Translations under genes and position numbers: made by a program | DNA from: Candidatus Melainabacteria bacterium GWA2_34_9 | Lineage (GTDB): Bacteria > Cyanobacteriota > Vampirovibrionia > Gastranaerophilales > UBA9971 | Length of the DNA stretch: 9,007 bases | Reading direction: 5' to 3' | NCBI GenBank assembly: GCA_001784535.1 | Contig: MFRJ01000078.1 | Span: 1-9,007 of the forward strand | In this document: positions 1 through 6,973 of the stretch, piece by piece | How positions within the stretch are numbered: position 1 is the stretch's first letter | Layout of the letters: each line of letters opens with the position of its first letter | The notes under the pieces: model-generated | What the model saw: the letters and a program-made list of their open reading frames with translations, nothing else | Told to the model about the DNA's origin: nothing | The model's database searches: none

Positions 1-125
1 CAATCTATCTAATAAACAATTTTAAGTATTAAGAAATGTAAAATTGATAAATTAAAACTATCATTATTTATTTTTCTGGGGCTTTTAAAATAATAGAAAA
101 ATGTAGAAATAGAGGGGAAAAATAT

Positions 126-581
126 ATGATTTCACAAATTATACCGTCATTTACCGCTAATACAGTAAATAGAAATAAAAATGTAAGTTTTAAAGCTAAT
201 TCCGAGCAATTGGGTAAATTATTGGCAGAAACCGAAGGCTATGCTCTGAGAATCAAGCCCAGAGGAAAAGGATTTGTTGCTTTTATAGTGGATACAACGG
301 AAGCATGTAAAAATTTGCTTGTAGAAGTGGTTGATCCTATTAAACAAATTCTAATGGATCCGCTTAATCCAAAATATATTAAAGCCAGCGCAAGGGGAGT
401 AAGCCAGGAAAAAGCTATAAGCAATCTTGCAGCAAAGTTTCCGCAGTGTGGAAAAGATGTTTCAATTCAAACAATTAATCCTAAAGATTGCATCTTTCCT
501 CGAAAAGACGCTTTAGGAGTTCTTTTCGGTATACCTGAACACAAGTCGACAAGACAAATTGATACAAAAATTCCTATGTAA
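126..581 (+). CDS. Unrecognised small protein with N-terminal NVSFKA motif
   Basis: I do not recognise this 151-residue protein. A strong Shine-Dalgarno (AGAGGGG, 111-117) lies 8 bases before the ATG, so the start is well supported. The first ~25 residues are polar and look unstructured (Asn/Thr/Ser-rich) and contain NVSFKA at residues 19-24. As I recall, short NVxF[KT][AG] stretches near the N terminus recur in many otherwise unrelated proteins of Gastranaerophilales genomes; this cannot be tested here. Residues ~28-135 look like a mixed alpha/beta globular domain, with alternating hydrophobic strands around 49-56 and 63-70 and a helix at 92-104. There is no signal peptide, membrane segment or obvious catalytic motif. 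Cysteines are at 61, 108 and 122. The gene converges on the thymidine kinase with 2 bases between the stop codons. A real gene is likely; its function is unknown. Confidence 0.72.
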   Translation: MISQIIPSFTANTVNRNKNVSFKANSEQLGKLLAETEGYALRIKPRGKGFVAFIVDTTEACKNLLVEVVDPIKQILMDPLNPKYIKASARGVSQEKAISNLAAKFPQCGKDVSIQTINPKDCIFPRKDALGVLFGIPEHKSTRQIDTKIPM

Positions 582-583
582 TA

Positions 584-1219
584 TTAAGAATTTACTAAAG
601 TTGTTTCGGTTTCAGGAATTTCTACATTTTCCATCGGGTATCCGCCTAAACCGAACATGCCTATTTTTCTATAGCATCTGTTGCAGAAAGTTTTATACAC
701 AACACTTGTGTTTGTTCCATCTACAAGGATTTCAGGGCTGTTAAATGAAGCAGGTTTTCCGTTGATGTATCTTGCAGTTCTTCTTCCTTTGTCAGAGCCG
801 CATTCTTCGCATACAGAAGTAAGTTTTACAACTTCGTCGGCAAGCGCCAGAAGCCTTGATACTATTTCAAAAGGAGCGGACATGTAGTTCATGTCAAGTC
901 CTGAGCAAACAACATCAATTCCTGAATCGGTAAGTTTGCAGACTTCTCTAACTAAACCTTCGTCCCACATGTGAACTTCATCAATAAAGACTATATCAAC
1001 AGGTCCGTTTATAAAACCTTCAATTAATTCGGATGATTGAATTCTGAAAGCTTTTACTTTTGACCCGTTTCTTGATTCAATAACTTCGCCGACTGTTCTT
1101 TCGTCAATCTGGGGGCTTAAGACAACAATATTTTTGTTTCCTATGGATGCTCTTTTAACAAGTCTGATTAATTCCCCTGTTTTTTCCGCTTTCATTGGTC
1201 CGACGAGAAGTTTTAGCAT
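584..1219 (-). CDS. tdk: Thymidine kinase (type II, TK1-like) with altered P-loop
   Basis: This 211-residue protein matches the TK1-like family, which phosphorylates thymidine to dTMP with ATP in the cytoplasmic salvage pathway. In order: Walker A region GPMKAEKT (7-14), Walker B and catalytic pair FIDEVHMW (78-85, Glu81 being the expected base), substrate loop GLDMNYMSAPF (107-117), and a zinc-binding lasso with CEEC (137-140) and CNRC (179-182), with Tyr175 at the usual thymidine-contacting place. All four zinc cysteines are present. Odd features: the glycine before the P-loop lysine is Glu12, the usual DExQF is DEVHM, and the usual DFRGEPF is NYMSAPF. A ~25-residue tail (187-211) follows the lasso. 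The start is supported by GGTGGAG 4 bases upstream. The family call is firm. Whether it is an active thymidine kinase is uncertain. Confidence 0.9.
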   Translation of the reverse strand: MLKLLVGPMKAEKTGELIRLVKRASIGNKNIVVLSPQIDERTVGEVIESRNGSKVKAFRIQSSELIEGFINGPVDIVFIDEVHMWDEGLVREVCKLTDSGIDVVCSGLDMNYMSAPFEIVSRLLALADEVVKLTSVCEECGSDKGRRTARYINGKPASFNSPEILVDGTNTSVVYKTFCNRCYRKIGMFGLGGYPMENVEIPETETTLVNS

Positions 1220-1299
1220 GAATCTCCACCCTTTTTTTAAGTCTACTATCCTTGATATTTATTTTAACAAACGTTTTAAATTTTAAAATCCTTAAAATG

Positions 1300-1305
1300 A
1301 TTATA
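1300..1305 (-). promoter_or_regulatory. Candidate -10 box for thymidine kinase
   Basis: On the - strand this reads TATAAT, a perfect sigma-70 -10 hexamer, about 80 bases before the tdk ATG. No good -35 box is visible 16-18 bases upstream (the spot reads AGTCAA). In such AT-rich DNA a chance match is possible, so this is tentative. Confidence 0.35.
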
Positions 1306-1425
1306 CAAAAAGGGTTAATTTATTGACTACAAAAAATGATTTATTTTTACACTACTACATAAAAATATTCAGTTAACTATAAAATTTATTTTTATTTTGG
1401 TTTATAGTTTTCATATTAACAATGC

Positions 1426-1470
1426 AGGATAGATTGCCACGTCGGTGCTTTGAACCTCCTCGCAATGACA
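1426..1470. repeat. REP/MITE-like palindromic repeat (single copy in window)
   Basis: A GC-richer island in AT-rich spacer, with outer inverted arms ATTGC (1433-1437) and GCAAT (1462-1466) and an internal GGT/ACC pairing. Read on the - strand it begins TGTCATTGCGAGGAGG and ends GACGTGGCAATCT. This strongly resembles the dispersed 'CATTGCGAGG...GGCAATC' elements I recall from many bacterial genomes. It ends 20 bases before the ATG of the next gene, so it probably lies in that gene's leader or promoter. Only one copy is in the window, so the repeat status rests on recall. Confidence 0.55.
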
Positions 1471-1490
1471 GCTAAGCAGAAAGGCTAAAA

Positions 1491-2723
1491 ATGCACGATT
1501 TAGATAAAAATATAATAATTAACAGGGCTGAAAAAAAGCTTACAGATGTTTTTCAGGAACTTGAGCTAATCAGGGAACTTAATCAGGAAAAAGTCTTACA
1601 AGCTTTTCAGGATAACAAAGTTGGCAGTGAACATTTTGCTACGGTCAGCGGCTACGGGCATGACGATCTTGGCAGAGAAATCATAGACAGGGTTTATGCG
1701 CAGGTTTTTAACTGCGAATCCGCAATCGTTAGAAATCATTTTGTGTCAGGAACTCATGCGATTGCATGCGCGCTTTTTGGGAATTTAAGCCATGGGGACA
1801 AGCTTATTTCTGTTGCGGGAAGACCTTATGACACAATGGAAGAAGTTATAGGTCTGCGCGGAAATGTAAAAGCTTCACTTAAAGGGCATGGGGTTTCTTA
1901 TGAAGAAATTCCTCTCAAGAACAGTATTGATGTTGATTTAGAAAAACTTGAAGAAACAATTGATGAAACTTCTACAATGGTTTTAATCCAGAGATCCCGC
2001 GGTTATAGCATGAGAAAAGTTATTAACATGGAAGTCATGGCTGAAATAATTGAAATTGTTAAAACTAAAAATCCTGAATGTATTTGTTTTGTTGACAACT
2101 GTTATGGTGAATTCACAGAAACAATTGAACCAACAGACCTTGGCGCTGATTTAATTGCAGGTTCTTTGATTAAAAATCCGGGTGGTGGAATTGTTGAAAC
2201 AGGCGGCTATATTGCAGGAAAAAAAGAATTAGTTGACCTTGCTGCAATGCGTTTGACTGCTCCCGGAATCGGCAGAAAAGGCGGTGCAATGCTTAATCAG
2301 TCGCGGCTTATTCTTCAAGGGTTTTTCATGGCTCCGGGCATTGTTCACGAAGCTTTAAAAGGGGCTATTCTTGTTTCTCAAGTGTTTCATGATCTTGGAT
2401 ACAAAACTGATCCACTTCCTGATGATCTTCGCTCTGACATAATTCAGGCAATCCAATTTGGTGACAGGGAAAAATTAATCAAATTCTGCAAAACAGTCCA
2501 GTCTTACAGTCCGGTTGATTCTTACTTGACCCCTATACCTGATCAGGTACCGGGTTATGAGGATGATGTAATTATGGCAGCAGGAACTTTTATTGAGGGT
2601 TCAACAATAGAGCTTTCGGCTGACGGACCTTTAAGAGTGCCTTATGTCGCTTACATGCAGGGCGGACTTAATTATGCCCATGTTAAGCTTGTTTTAAAAG
2701 GAATTTTGCAGAAAATTTGTTAA
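1491..2723 (+). CDS. Methionine gamma-lyase/aluminium resistance family PLP protein (YnbB-like)
   Basis: This 410-residue protein matches the family called 'aluminium resistance protein' or methionine gamma-lyase family (Pfam Met_gamma_lyase; B. subtilis YnbB). These are fold-type-I PLP enzymes, presumed C-S lyases acting on cystathionine- or methionine-like substrates; the true substrate is generally not established. Visible family hallmarks are SGYGHDDLGR (53-62), VSGTHAIACALFG (85-97), the cofactor loop GRPYDTMEEVIG (110-121), DNCYGEF (202-208) with the PLP-contacting Asp202, and GSLIKNPGGG (224-233), where Lys228 should form the Schiff base. Length is typical and no key residue is missing. 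AAAGG six bases upstream supports the start. A REP-like element sits immediately upstream. The gene precedes dapL in the same direction with an 80-base gap, so co-transcription is possible. The family call is strong; the reaction is uncertain. Confidence 0.9.
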   Translation: MHDLDKNIIINRAEKKLTDVFQELELIRELNQEKVLQAFQDNKVGSEHFATVSGYGHDDLGREIIDRVYAQVFNCESAIVRNHFVSGTHAIACALFGNLSHGDKLISVAGRPYDTMEEVIGLRGNVKASLKGHGVSYEEIPLKNSIDVDLEKLEETIDETSTMVLIQRSRGYSMRKVINMEVMAEIIEIVKTKNPECICFVDNCYGEFTETIEPTDLGADLIAGSLIKNPGGGIVETGGYIAGKKELVDLAAMRLTAPGIGRKGGAMLNQSRLILQGFFMAPGIVHEALKGAILVSQVFHDLGYKTDPLPDDLRSDIIQAIQFGDREKLIKFCKTVQSYSPVDSYLTPIPDQVPGYEDDVIMAAGTFIEGSTIELSADGPLRVPYVAYMQGGLNYAHVKLVLKGILQKIC

Positions 2724-2791
2724 AAAGACATGAAACAATTTTTGTGCTAATCTATTGATATTATTGATAAACAAAGAAGTTTAAAAGAGAA

Positions 2792-2796
2792 AGAGG
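2792..2796 (+). promoter_or_regulatory. Shine-Dalgarno deciding the dapL start
   Basis: AGAGG ends 7 bases before the ATG at 2804 but only one base before the in-frame TTG at 2798. The spacing fits the ATG and effectively excludes the TTG, so dapL is called from 2804. Confidence 0.75.
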
Positions 2797-2803
2797 TTTG
2801 TAT

Positions 2804-3991
2804 ATGAAACCATCAGAAAGATTAGACAGGATTCCTCCATATATTTTTGCTGAAATTGACAGAAAAATTGATGAAGCAAAGGCAAAAGGATACGATATTA
2901 TAAGCCTCGGTATTGGCGATCCTGATACTCCGACTTTCCCTCATATTGTTAAATCAATGCATGACTCTATTGATGATGCTTCAACTCATAATTATCCGCC
3001 TTATCAGGGAACAAAAGGTTTTAGAAAAGCTTGCGCTGACTGGATGAAAAACAGATATAATGCTGATTTAGACTCAGAATCCGAAGTTCTTGCACTTATC
3101 GGATCAAAAGAAGGCATTGCACATGTGTTTTTGGCATTTGTTGATCAGGGGGATATTACACTTGTTCCTGATCCTGCATACCCTGTTTACAGAAATGCTA
3201 CAGTTCTGGCGGGCGGAACTCCTTATTATATGCCAATAGGTCCTGAAAATAATTATCTTCCTGATTTAGATAAAATTCCCGAAGAAATTGCGCAAAAAGC
3301 AAAAATAATCTTTTTGAATTATCCGAATAATCCAACAGGCGCTGTTGCAACCCTTGATTATTTCAAAAAAGTTCTTGAATTTGCTAAAAAATATAATATT
3401 TTAATCTGCCATGATCAGGCGTACTGCGAAATGACTTATGATGGGTATATTGCACCGAGTTTCTTTGAACTTGAAGGAGCAAAAGAGCACTGTCTTGAAT
3501 TTTTCTCACACAGCAAAACTTACAATATGACTGGATGGAGAATCGGCTGGGTAGCAGGTGGTGCAAACCTTATGAAATCGCTTTCCGTAATAAAAAACAA
3601 TATAGACAGCGGAGCATTTAAGGCAATACAAAATGCCGGAATAGTGGCTCTTGAAACACCTAAGTCAGAAATTGACAAGCTTAATGACATATACAAAAGA
3701 CGTCGCGATGTTATGGTTCAGGGATTAAGAAAACTAGGGTGGGATATAGAAACACCTAAAGCAACTTTCTATATGTGGCTTCCTGTTCCGCAGGGAATGA
3801 CTTCTGTTGAATTTGTTGAAGTTATGCTGGAAAAAGCTCATCTCGTTGTTCCACCGGGAACAGGCTACGGAGATAGAGGAGAAGGTTTCTTCAGAATAGC
3901 TCTTACAGTCGAAGAAGACAAATTACATGAAGCTCTTCAGAGAATGAAAAAAGCAGGAATTACATACAACATGACAAAAGAAGCTGTTTAA
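2804..3991 (+). CDS. dapL: LL-diaminopimelate aminotransferase
   Basis: This 395-residue class I/II aminotransferase converts tetrahydrodipicolinate plus glutamate directly to LL-diaminopimelate and 2-oxoglutarate. It bypasses the succinylase or acetylase steps of lysine and peptidoglycan precursor synthesis. Visible hallmarks in residues counted from the ATG: SLGIGDPD (34-41) near the N terminus, GSKEGIAH (100-107) for the cofactor phosphate, NYPNNPTG (172-179), HDQAY (203-207) with Asp204 contacting the pyridine nitrogen, and SHSKTYNMTGWRIG (235-248) with Schiff-base Lys238 and Arg246. The C-terminal FFRIALT at ~364-370 holds the substrate carboxylate arginine. The sequence style (RIPPYIFAEID near the start, YPPYQGTKGFR) resembles the DapL2 class of Moorella-type anaerobes rather than the DapL1 class of photosynthetic cyanobacteria and plants. 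Other MocR/AspC-like specificities are possible but less likely. Confidence 0.88.
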   Translation: MKPSERLDRIPPYIFAEIDRKIDEAKAKGYDIISLGIGDPDTPTFPHIVKSMHDSIDDASTHNYPPYQGTKGFRKACADWMKNRYNADLDSESEVLALIGSKEGIAHVFLAFVDQGDITLVPDPAYPVYRNATVLAGGTPYYMPIGPENNYLPDLDKIPEEIAQKAKIIFLNYPNNPTGAVATLDYFKKVLEFAKKYNILICHDQAYCEMTYDGYIAPSFFELEGAKEHCLEFFSHSKTYNMTGWRIGWVAGGANLMKSLSVIKNNIDSGAFKAIQNAGIVALETPKSEIDKLNDIYKRRRDVMVQGLRKLGWDIETPKATFYMWLPVPQGMTSVEFVEVMLEKAHLVVPPGTGYGDRGEGFFRIALTVEEDKLHEALQRMKKAGITYNMTKEAV

Positions 3992-4091
3992 TCGCTCATT
4001 TTGTTAAAAATATTTATATTAAAAAGGCAATTTTTTTATTTTACATGTTTTTAAAAGATGTTAGATGTAATTTTTGAAATATAAATACTTA

Positions 4092-5195
4092 ATGACGAAT
4101 CCTTTAATATCAGCAAATTATAAATCACCTTATTTGAACTCTCTGGCAAATAACTTTGACAATCAGACAAAGTATCAGGGAAGCTTTGTGTTGCCGGACA
4201 TCAAAGAAAATAATACAGCCGATAACCTTCAAAAAACAGTGAATGTTTCAAAAAACAGTCCTCAAACACAAGGTAAAAAAACAAACTGGGGCTATTTATC
4301 AGGAGTTGCCGCAACAGTTGGTCAGGTGGCAGCCGGTATTTGTATGCTCGGGGCGGCAGTTTTGGAGAAAAAAGGTAAAGCTTGTCCTAATTTAATTAAA
4401 AACCTTAATCATGTTGGATGGGTTTCACTTGGTTTGAGTTATCTTGTAAGTATTCCATCCTGTATAGGCGCGAGTTTTGCCGTTAAACAGCCTAGCATGC
4501 TTTTAGGAAGCGTTTTATGGGCGGTTGCTTCTCCGTTTATGATGATGAAAAGGTTTAATGATTCAGAAAGGTTAAAAGGCTTTCTAATGCTCGGATATGC
4601 TTTTAATTATCTCGGGCTTGCAAATAAAATTAAAAATGACAAAGACCAGAAAAATGGAGGTCAACCGTTAGAATTTGATATTAAAGGAAGTAAAGACAAT
4701 TTGCTGAGTAAAATAGCCAAAACAGTTAAATTCAGTGTAAAAGATCATTTTTCAATACCAGAAGCTGTTAAAAATTCACTTAAACAGACAAAAGAATATA
4801 TTTTAAGGCAACGAAAAGAAGTTCCTGATTTTATGTCAACAAATCCAACTTCTGATAATAGGAAACTTACCAGTATTCTTTTATATGCCGGTGGAATTCC
4901 TCTTATGATCTTTGGCAATAAAAATGCTGCAGCAAAAAAAGCTGCAAACGTATTAATAGGTACAGGTTTGCTACTCGACGCAATTGGCATGTTTGCAATC
5001 GGAAGAAAAGAAAAAGGAGCAACAAAAGCTATATTGCTAGGAGGTGTGCCTTTAAGAACAGTCGGTGATTTTGCTCAGACAAATAAATTTATGTATGGGC
5101 TCAGGACTTTAGGCGGATCTTCGTTTGAATATTATTTTGCTTCTTTGAATGAAGCAGAAGAAGCTAAGAAGTCAAAAGCTGATGCAAAAGCTTAA
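4092..5195 (+). CDS. Unrecognised multi-pass membrane protein
   Basis: I do not recognise this protein (367 residues from the ATG). The first ~65 residues are polar, Asn/Ser-rich and probably unstructured. Hydrophobic segments follow at about 67-91, 107-130, 133-152 and 161-178. A basic hydrophilic stretch spans ~180-258, then two more hydrophobic segments lie at ~260-275 and 285-303. The tail (~350-367) is Ala/Lys/Glu-rich and charged. This fits four plus two membrane passes, or membrane-embedded glycine-rich hairpins. There is no signal peptide or catalytic motif. The start is uncertain: neither the ATG at 4092 nor an in-frame TTG at 4074 has a clear Shine-Dalgarno, and an in-frame stop at 4068-4070 prevents anything longer. 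The ATG is preferred as the standard codon. The gene stands alone, 100 bases after dapL, and ends at the shared terminator. Function unknown. Confidence 0.75.
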   Translation: MTNPLISANYKSPYLNSLANNFDNQTKYQGSFVLPDIKENNTADNLQKTVNVSKNSPQTQGKKTNWGYLSGVAATVGQVAAGICMLGAAVLEKKGKACPNLIKNLNHVGWVSLGLSYLVSIPSCIGASFAVKQPSMLLGSVLWAVASPFMMMKRFNDSERLKGFLMLGYAFNYLGLANKIKNDKDQKNGGQPLEFDIKGSKDNLLSKIAKTVKFSVKDHFSIPEAVKNSLKQTKEYILRQRKEVPDFMSTNPTSDNRKLTSILLYAGGIPLMIFGNKNAAAKKAANVLIGTGLLLDAIGMFAIGRKEKGATKAILLGGVPLRTVGDFAQTNKFMYGLRTLGGSSFEYYFASLNEAEEAKKSKADAKA

Positions 5196-5199
5196 TTTT

Positions 5200-5232
5200 A
5201 AAAACCGGCCTTAGATAAAAGCCGGCTTTTTA
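5200..5232. terminator. Bidirectional hairpin terminator between convergent genes
   Basis: CCGGC (5205-5209) pairs with GCCGG (5221-5225) across an 11-base loop. Beyond one mismatch, an A-run on the left pairs with a T-run on the right. The T-run follows the stem on both strands, so it should stop both the + strand membrane-protein transcript (stop codon at 5193-5195) and the - strand pilus operon (stop codon at 5237-5239). Confidence 0.85.
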
Positions 5233-5236
5233 TTGT

Positions 5237-6955
5237 TTATAGATTTGCTACAGGTGATTCATCAACGATTTTTGGAGTAATCAGAATCATAAGCTCTGTT
5301 TTATTGTGAGTATATTCTTTGTTCTGGAATAATTTTCCTATTACAGGTAAGTCACCAACTAATGGAATTTTTCCTATTTTTTCAACGTTATTTTCTTTCA
5401 TAAGCCCTGCAATAGCAAGGGTTTCTCCTGATTTAATCCTTACATTCTGAAGAATAACTTCTCTTGTAGATACAGGTGTTATTTTAACAGCTGCTCCGCC
5501 GTTTAAAAAGTCGCCTACAGTCACTTCAGGAAGAGGATCTGTTATTGAAGGTCTGATTTTCATTGTTACATAATCATCATCGCCTATTTTAGGAAGGATG
5601 TTTAAAACTATGCCGACATCTGCAATTTCTGTATTATAAGTTGTAGATGTTTGTGTAATAGTAGTTGTAACTTTACTTACTACTTGATCGGTAATTTTGA
5701 TAAGTGATTCGCTGCCATCAAGAGCAAGAATCTGTGGATTTGCAAGAAGTTTTGCTTTTTTATTTGTGATAAGAGCTTTTATTTTTACTGCAAAATTGTT
5801 ATTAAGAGAATTAAGTGTATTTAGGGTAATACCTGATTGGTTAGCTAAAGAAGAAAAATCATATCCTGCAAATTCTCCTGAAACACTGTTAAATCCGCTA
5901 TTAAGACTTCCGCCCTGTGTACTAAAAAGAGTTCCAAGATTATTAAAGTCTTCTTTTTTAAGTTCTATGAGAGAAACTTCTATGGAAACTTGTCTTAATG
6001 CTTTATCAAGTGTTTTTATTGTTTCCTCAGCCATTAAAATGTCTTCTTTTAGACCGGCAACAAGAATTGAGTTTGTTCTTGTATCAGGAATAACAATAGC
6101 TCCGCCGTCATTGTTGTTTATCTGGATAGACTGAGTTGAAACCTTTGGCTGTTGAATTTTTATTGTGCTTGCAAGTTTACCTGCATCACCGAAATTATCT
6201 CCGGGAATAATTTCTTCAACTTTTCCTTTAATGGTTTTTGAACTTACAAGACTGCTCTGTCCTATTGAAGAGCCTGTTTGTGTTTGTTGCCCAGAAGCTG
6301 CTACCTGTTCCGCACCTGAAGTTACTGCTGCCATGGCAGTTCCAGCTGCTTGTTCATTAACTTGATATCCTTTGTTGAAGATACTTGCTTCAAGAATTTG
6401 AGCTACTTCAACAGGGTTTGAATTATTAAGTTTGAATGTTTTTATACATCTTCTGTTTAAACCTTTTTTAGCCATTGCAGGTCTGGAAGCTACAAAAATA
6501 GTGCCGTTAGAAAGCCTTGATTCCAATTCCTGACTTGTTAAAATTATCTGCATGGCTTGATTTAGTGAGATTTTTTTAAGTTCTGCGCTGATAGTTCCCA
6601 TTACGCTCTGGTCTATAACTATATTTTTATGACCTTCTTTGGCTATAATTCTTAAAATCGAAGCTACATCAACATCTCTAAGCGTTATATCAATTGTTAA
6701 ATTTTCAGGGAAAATTTTTATATCGGATTCAAGGTTTATTAATCCTGTATTTTTATTGAAAACAGAAAGTTTTTTAGTGTCAGGAGTTATGTCTTTTCTG
6801 GCAAGCCCCTGAATTGTATTATCGTTAATTTCATTCAATGAATTAATATTGACAATCTTTCCTATAGAAAAAACAGGCGAGTTGATTAAGCATAAGGATA
6901 ATAATGCTGCGGTCAGGCAGAGAATTTTCGGGGTTAGGTTGTTAAATAGCTTCAT
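5237..6955 (-). CDS. pilQ: Type IV pilus secretin (PilQ/GspD family)
   Basis: This 572-residue protein forms the outer-membrane ring through which the pilus or secreted substrate passes. A signal peptide with hydrophobic core is visible at 1-30. Next comes a short N0/STN-type domain at ~85-157 (LRDVDVASILRIIAKEG ... VIDQSVMGTIS). A secretin N1 domain follows at ~170-320. It is interrupted by a Gln/Ser/Gly/Thr-rich insertion at ~200-285 and resumes at VIPDTRTNSILVAG. The secretin domain proper spans ~323-563 and ends with the hallmark IPLVGDLPVIGKLFQ (530-544) and ELMILITPKIV (554-564). I see no AMIN domains, so it is shorter than many proteobacterial or cyanobacterial PilQ proteins. AGAGGT upstream supports the start. 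It is the last gene of the pilN-O-P-Q operon, 18 bases after the pilP-like gene. A type II secretion role is possible, but the order favours type IV pili. Confidence 0.92.
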   Translation of the reverse strand: MKLFNNLTPKILCLTAALLSLCLINSPVFSIGKIVNINSLNEINDNTIQGLARKDITPDTKKLSVFNKNTGLINLESDIKIFPENLTIDITLRDVDVASILRIIAKEGHKNIVIDQSVMGTISAELKKISLNQAMQIILTSQELESRLSNGTIFVASRPAMAKKGLNRRCIKTFKLNNSNPVEVAQILEASIFNKGYQVNEQAAGTAMAAVTSGAEQVAASGQQTQTGSSIGQSSLVSSKTIKGKVEEIIPGDNFGDAGKLASTIKIQQPKVSTQSIQINNNDGGAIVIPDTRTNSILVAGLKEDILMAEETIKTLDKALRQVSIEVSLIELKKEDFNNLGTLFSTQGGSLNSGFNSVSGEFAGYDFSSLANQSGITLNTLNSLNNNFAVKIKALITNKKAKLLANPQILALDGSESLIKITDQVVSKVTTTITQTSTTYNTEIADVGIVLNILPKIGDDDYVTMKIRPSITDPLPEVTVGDFLNGGAAVKITPVSTREVILQNVRIKSGETLAIAGLMKENNVEKIGKIPLVGDLPVIGKLFQNKEYTHNKTELMILITPKIVDESPVANL

Positions 6956-6973
6956 AATATACCTCTTTTATAT

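Noticed and set aside
1..125. Leader of the first gene examined for promoter boxes (TTGATA at 44-49, TAAAAT at 86-91)
   Set aside because: The boxes are not at a workable spacing (36 bases apart), and each matches easily by chance in such AT-rich DNA.
1306..1425. AT-rich spacer with TTGACT (1323-1328), TATAAA (1378-1383) and TATAGT (1403-1408), considered as a promoter for the YnbB-like gene
   Set aside because: No pair of boxes has both good matches and 16-18 base spacing; the promoter is probably here but cannot be placed.
2712..2743. Possible terminator hairpin after the YnbB-like gene (AAAATTTGTT / AACAATTTTT)
   Set aside because: The stem is almost only A-T with a mismatch and overlaps the stop codon; too weak to call, and co-transcription with dapL remains possible.
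3992..4091. dapL to membrane-protein gap, checked for terminator and promoter (TTTACA 4040-4045, TGTAAT 4066-4071)
   Set aside because: No GC stem before the T-run, and the promoter-like boxes are 20 bases apart; nothing firm to annotate.
5697..6134. Open frame of 145 codons on the + strand, antisense to the secretin gene
   Set aside because: Lies wholly inside the well-supported secretin coding region, has no Shine-Dalgarno and no protein-like composition; a shadow of the real gene.
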